Shown here in pieces: positions 5,074 through 6,971 of a stretch of 6,971 nt of DNA (its first letter is position 1; each line of letters begins with the position of its first letter). The position numbers were made by a program, and so were the translations under genes. The notes beneath the pieces were generated by a model. The model was given only the letters and a program-made list of their open reading frames with translations, was not told where the DNA came from and searched no databases. Where the stretch lies: positions 1-6,971 of the forward strand of contig CAMGFM010000069.1 in assembly GCA_946055365.1 (NCBI GenBank), read 5' to 3'. Origin of the DNA: an uncultured Prevotella sp. GTDB lineage: Bacteria; Bacteroidota; Bacteroidia; Bacteroidales; Bacteroidaceae.

Positions 5074-5886
5074 ATGAAAAGACATCTCCTCATCGACATC
5101 ACATGGTATCTTGCCGTCTTCCTGCTCATACAGACAGGCGTTTACATAGCAGGCTCACTGCTGTGCAAGGCACTCTCCCTGCCACAGTCTGCCACACTGA
5201 CAGTCGCCGCGTCCACCCTCAGCAGTCTGCTCACCATCGTCGTGTTCGCATGGCGCAAGTGGGCCAGCGTCCGCGGCGGCATCACGGGCGGCACGCTGTT
5301 GCTGGCGATGCTCTGGGCGGCACTGCTCGCCCTTGGCTGCACCCATCCCATGACCTGGCTGCTCGAGACATGCCATCTGGAGATGCCCGCCGCCCTCCAG
5401 CAGCAGTTCACCGCCATCATGCAGCACGACCTGGGATATGTGTGCATAGGCCTGCTCGTGCCGATAGCCGAGGAACTCGTGTTTCGCGGTGCCATCCTGC
5501 GCCGCCTGCTCGAGGCCATGGGCCACGGCAAACGCTGGATAGCCATAGCCGTCACCGCCCTGCTCTTTGGCATAGTGCATGGCAACATGGCTCAGGGGGT
5601 CAACGCCACCGTCATAGGCCTGCTGTTGGGCTGGATGTATGTGCGCACCGGCAGCCTGCTGCCCTGCATGGCTTTTCACTGGACCAACAACACCATAGCC
5701 TATCTTGCCTTCAGACTCATGCCCGGTGCCTCCGACATGTCACTCAACGACCTCTACGGCGGCGACTCTCGCCGTGTGGGTCTCGCCATCCTCTTCTCGC
5801 TCATGATAGCGGTGGGAGCGGCCTACCAGATACATGCCATCACCGCACACAAAGGCACTGCAGACCATGGCAAGAGCGCGTCCTGA
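5074..5886 (+). CDS. CPBP-family (CAAX protease-like, Abi) intramembrane metalloprotease
   Basis: A 270-residue very hydrophobic protein with about seven or eight membrane segments (approximately 8-30, 43-60, 73-90, 119-133, 154-168, 176-190, 194-213, 235-255). It carries all three catalytic signatures: EELVFR (Glu133, Glu134, Arg138), FGIVH (Phe165 to His169) and HWTNN (His202, Asn206, the HxxxN motif). These form the glutamate/histidine active site of the CPBP family, related to eukaryotic Rce1. Bacterial members process or protect membrane peptides, confer bacteriocin self-immunity, or act on unknown substrates; the substrate here cannot be told. It starts 3 bases after the ribF stop, a conserved-looking operon arrangement that is more likely a housekeeping linkage than a bacteriocin locus, since no bacteriocin-like gene is nearby. 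ATG 5074 is preceded by TAAGAC, the same six bases found before the AraC start. Confidence 0.92.
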   Translation: MKRHLLIDITWYLAVFLLIQTGVYIAGSLLCKALSLPQSATLTVAASTLSSLLTIVVFAWRKWASVRGGITGGTLLLAMLWAALLALGCTHPMTWLLETCHLEMPAALQQQFTAIMQHDLGYVCIGLLVPIAEELVFRGAILRRLLEAMGHGKRWIAIAVTALLFGIVHGNMAQGVNATVIGLLLGWMYVRTGSLLPCMAFHWTNNTIAYLAFRLMPGASDMSLNDLYGGDSRRVGLAILFSLMIAVGAAYQIHAITAHKGTADHGKSAS

Positions 5887-5894
5887 AGAGTTAT

Positions 5895-5961
5895 ACATAT
5901 TTATATATGCTCCATGTATGCTAATCTCAGGAGCTACACATATTATATAATGCTCCATATA
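5895..5961. repeat. Imperfect 24-bp direct repeat upstream of the AraC-type gene
   Basis: The segments 5895-5918 and 5938-5961 both read ACATATT, an AT-rich stretch, then ATGCTCCAT and a TA ending; they are 43 bp apart. GCTCC (5909-5913) also pairs with GGAGC (5930-5934) between them. No TAnnTTTG promoter is visible in this 90-base spacer. AraC-type regulators commonly bind paired direct sites, so autoregulation is possible. Confidence 0.55.
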
Positions 5962-5976
5962 GAGTAACATTAAGAC

Positions 5977-6858
5977 ATGACCACGACCACAAGCTACAAG
6001 GAAATAACCGTGCCTTATGCCATGCGCATGTGCGAGGGACACGGCATAACAGACCAGATACTGCTCATAGACGAGATTGCCAACATGCCGCTGCCCCATG
6101 AGCCGCGCCGCATGCAGTGCATCTTTCTCGCCCTGTGCCACAGGGGCACCGCCAGATACTTCGTCGACTCCACGGAATACACCGTGGAGGCAGGCGACCT
6201 GCTCATCATCAACGTGGGCAGGGTGATACACCACTGCTCCATGTCTCACGACTGCCGCGGCATAGGCATGGTCATCAGCTATGCGTTCTTCAAGGAGACG
6301 ATAAAGAGCATACACGAGGTGTCCTCACTCTTTCTTTTCGCCTGCGACCACCCCGTGTTTCGCCTGCCGCCGTCAAAGGCAGACTTCATCAGGGACACCT
6401 TCATGCACATGCGCCACAAGATTATGGAGCAGACCCACCACTTCCGTCTCAACATATCGCAGTCGCTGTTTCTCAACATGGTCTATGACATCAGCGACGA
6501 GATCTACAGGGTGCAGTCACAGCACACGAGGTGCAGCACGCGCGCCGAGGAGATATTCGCACGCTTCCTGACGCTCGTGGAGAGAAACTTCCGTGAGGAG
6601 AGGCGCGTGGCATGGTATTCGGCGCAGCTCGGCATCTCGCCCAAGTATCTCTCCGAGACGGTCAAGGGCGCAAGCAAGCGCACCCCCAACGAATGGATAG
6701 ACTACTATGTGACCAAGGAGCTGCAGCTGCTGCTCAAAAGCACGCAGAAGAGCATCAAGGACATCACCGAGGAGATGCACTTCAGCAACCAGTCGTTCCT
6801 CGGCAAATACTTCAAGATGCACACGGGCCTCTCTCCCTCTGAATATCGCAAGAGCTGA
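5977..6858 (+). CDS. AraC-family transcriptional regulator
   Basis: A 293-residue cytoplasmic DNA-binding protein. The N-terminal half (about 30-110) looks like a small cupin-type sensing domain, with CHRGTARYFVDSTEYTVEAG followed by DLLIINVGRVIHH, the usual ligand or dimerisation module in this layout. The C-terminal part has the two helix-turn-helix units of AraC proteins: VAWYSAQLGISPKYLSETVK (211-230) followed by the linker TPNEWI (236-241), and SIKDITEEMHFSNQSFLGKY (259-278) followed by the family signature ending GLSPSEYRKS. The effector and targets are unknown. ATG 5977 is preceded by TAAGAC with no Shine-Dalgarno. The gene lies 90 bases after the CPBP stop, with AT-rich repeated DNA between, so it probably has its own control. 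The most likely targets are itself or genes to the right of the window, but neither is shown by the sequence. Confidence 0.93.
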   Translation: MTTTTSYKEITVPYAMRMCEGHGITDQILLIDEIANMPLPHEPRRMQCIFLALCHRGTARYFVDSTEYTVEAGDLLIINVGRVIHHCSMSHDCRGIGMVISYAFFKETIKSIHEVSSLFLFACDHPVFRLPPSKADFIRDTFMHMRHKIMEQTHHFRLNISQSLFLNMVYDISDEIYRVQSQHTRCSTRAEEIFARFLTLVERNFREERRVAWYSAQLGISPKYLSETVKGASKRTPNEWIDYYVTKELQLLLKSTQKSIKDITEEMHFSNQSFLGKYFKMHTGLSPSEYRKS

Positions 6859-6905
6859 CATGCCCCATATATACACTGCGTGAGGGAGTGTCATAATTGG
6901 CACAT

Positions 6906-6913
6906 TATGTTTG
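6906..6913 (+). promoter_or_regulatory. Possible promoter -7 box for a gene beyond the right edge
   Basis: TATGTTTG fits TAnnTTTG, but no TTTG lies 19-21 bases upstream. It is 48 bases past the AraC stop. Nothing in the remaining bases to the edge begins a clear gene. Confidence 0.3.
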
Positions 6914-6949
6914 CCGATGCAAAACAGGCACTTTTCGGTCGCAAAAGAG

Positions 6950-6971
6950 GCTCTTGCCAGTCATGAAGAGC
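6950..6971. repeat. Inverted repeat cut by the right edge
   Basis: GCTCTT (6950-6955) pairs with AAGAGC (6966-6971) around a 10-base loop. AAGAG at 6945-6949 can compete for the same CTCTT. It could be the start of a terminator or operator, but the following bases are missing. Confidence 0.35.

Noticed and set aside
5103..5924. 273-residue plus-strand ORF in another frame of the CPBP gene
   Set aside because: It has a His/Arg-rich composition typical of frame-shifted GC-rich DNA, while the overlapping frame has complete CPBP catalytic motifs.

Overview
The window looks like a chromosomal segment from a member of the Bacteroidales, probably Prevotella-like. Two things support this. Several start sites carry the Bacteroidetes-type promoter (TTTG, about 19-20 bases, TAnnTTTG). 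The gene set is also typical of the group: a DUF5686-type outer-membrane protein, a CPBP protease and an AraC regulator with the Bacteroidales layout. The genus is inferred and no rRNA is present to confirm it.

Layout. Positions 1 to about 1030 are visibly AT-rich and hold minus-strand material: the first 181 codons of a WG-repeat protein (start at 545), an intergenic block at 605-757 that folds into an elaborate RNA-like rod, and a possible 64-residue ORF (781-975). A minus-strand tRNA-CAU (Met type, 1075-1151) follows, with its own promoter and a textbook terminator. To the right the sequence becomes GC-rich and every gene is on the plus strand.

The plus-strand half begins with a probable long leader (about 1298-1639) containing a 66-bp tandem repeat array. 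It leads to a 703-residue outer-membrane beta-barrel protein (1640-3751). A strong terminator (3894-3930) ends that unit, and its 3' arm is also the first copy of a 22-bp-period triple repeat. A well-formed promoter (4059-4089) then drives a two-gene unit: ribF (FMN/FAD synthesis, GTG start at 4123) and, 3 bases after its stop, a CPBP intramembrane protease. An 87-base AT-rich spacer with a duplicated 24-bp motif precedes an AraC-family regulator (5977-6858). The last 113 bases hold a possible promoter -7 box and the edge of another inverted repeat.

How it works together: ribF and the CPBP protease are probably co-transcribed. The outer-membrane protein and the regulator appear to be separate units. 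I found no clear multi-gene novel system. The most unusual material is non-coding: the 605-757 structured RNA candidate with mutually exclusive pairings beside the WG-repeat gene, and the repeat array in the outer-membrane protein leader. The composition shift next to the tRNA suggests an acquired segment to the left, but only one edge is visible.
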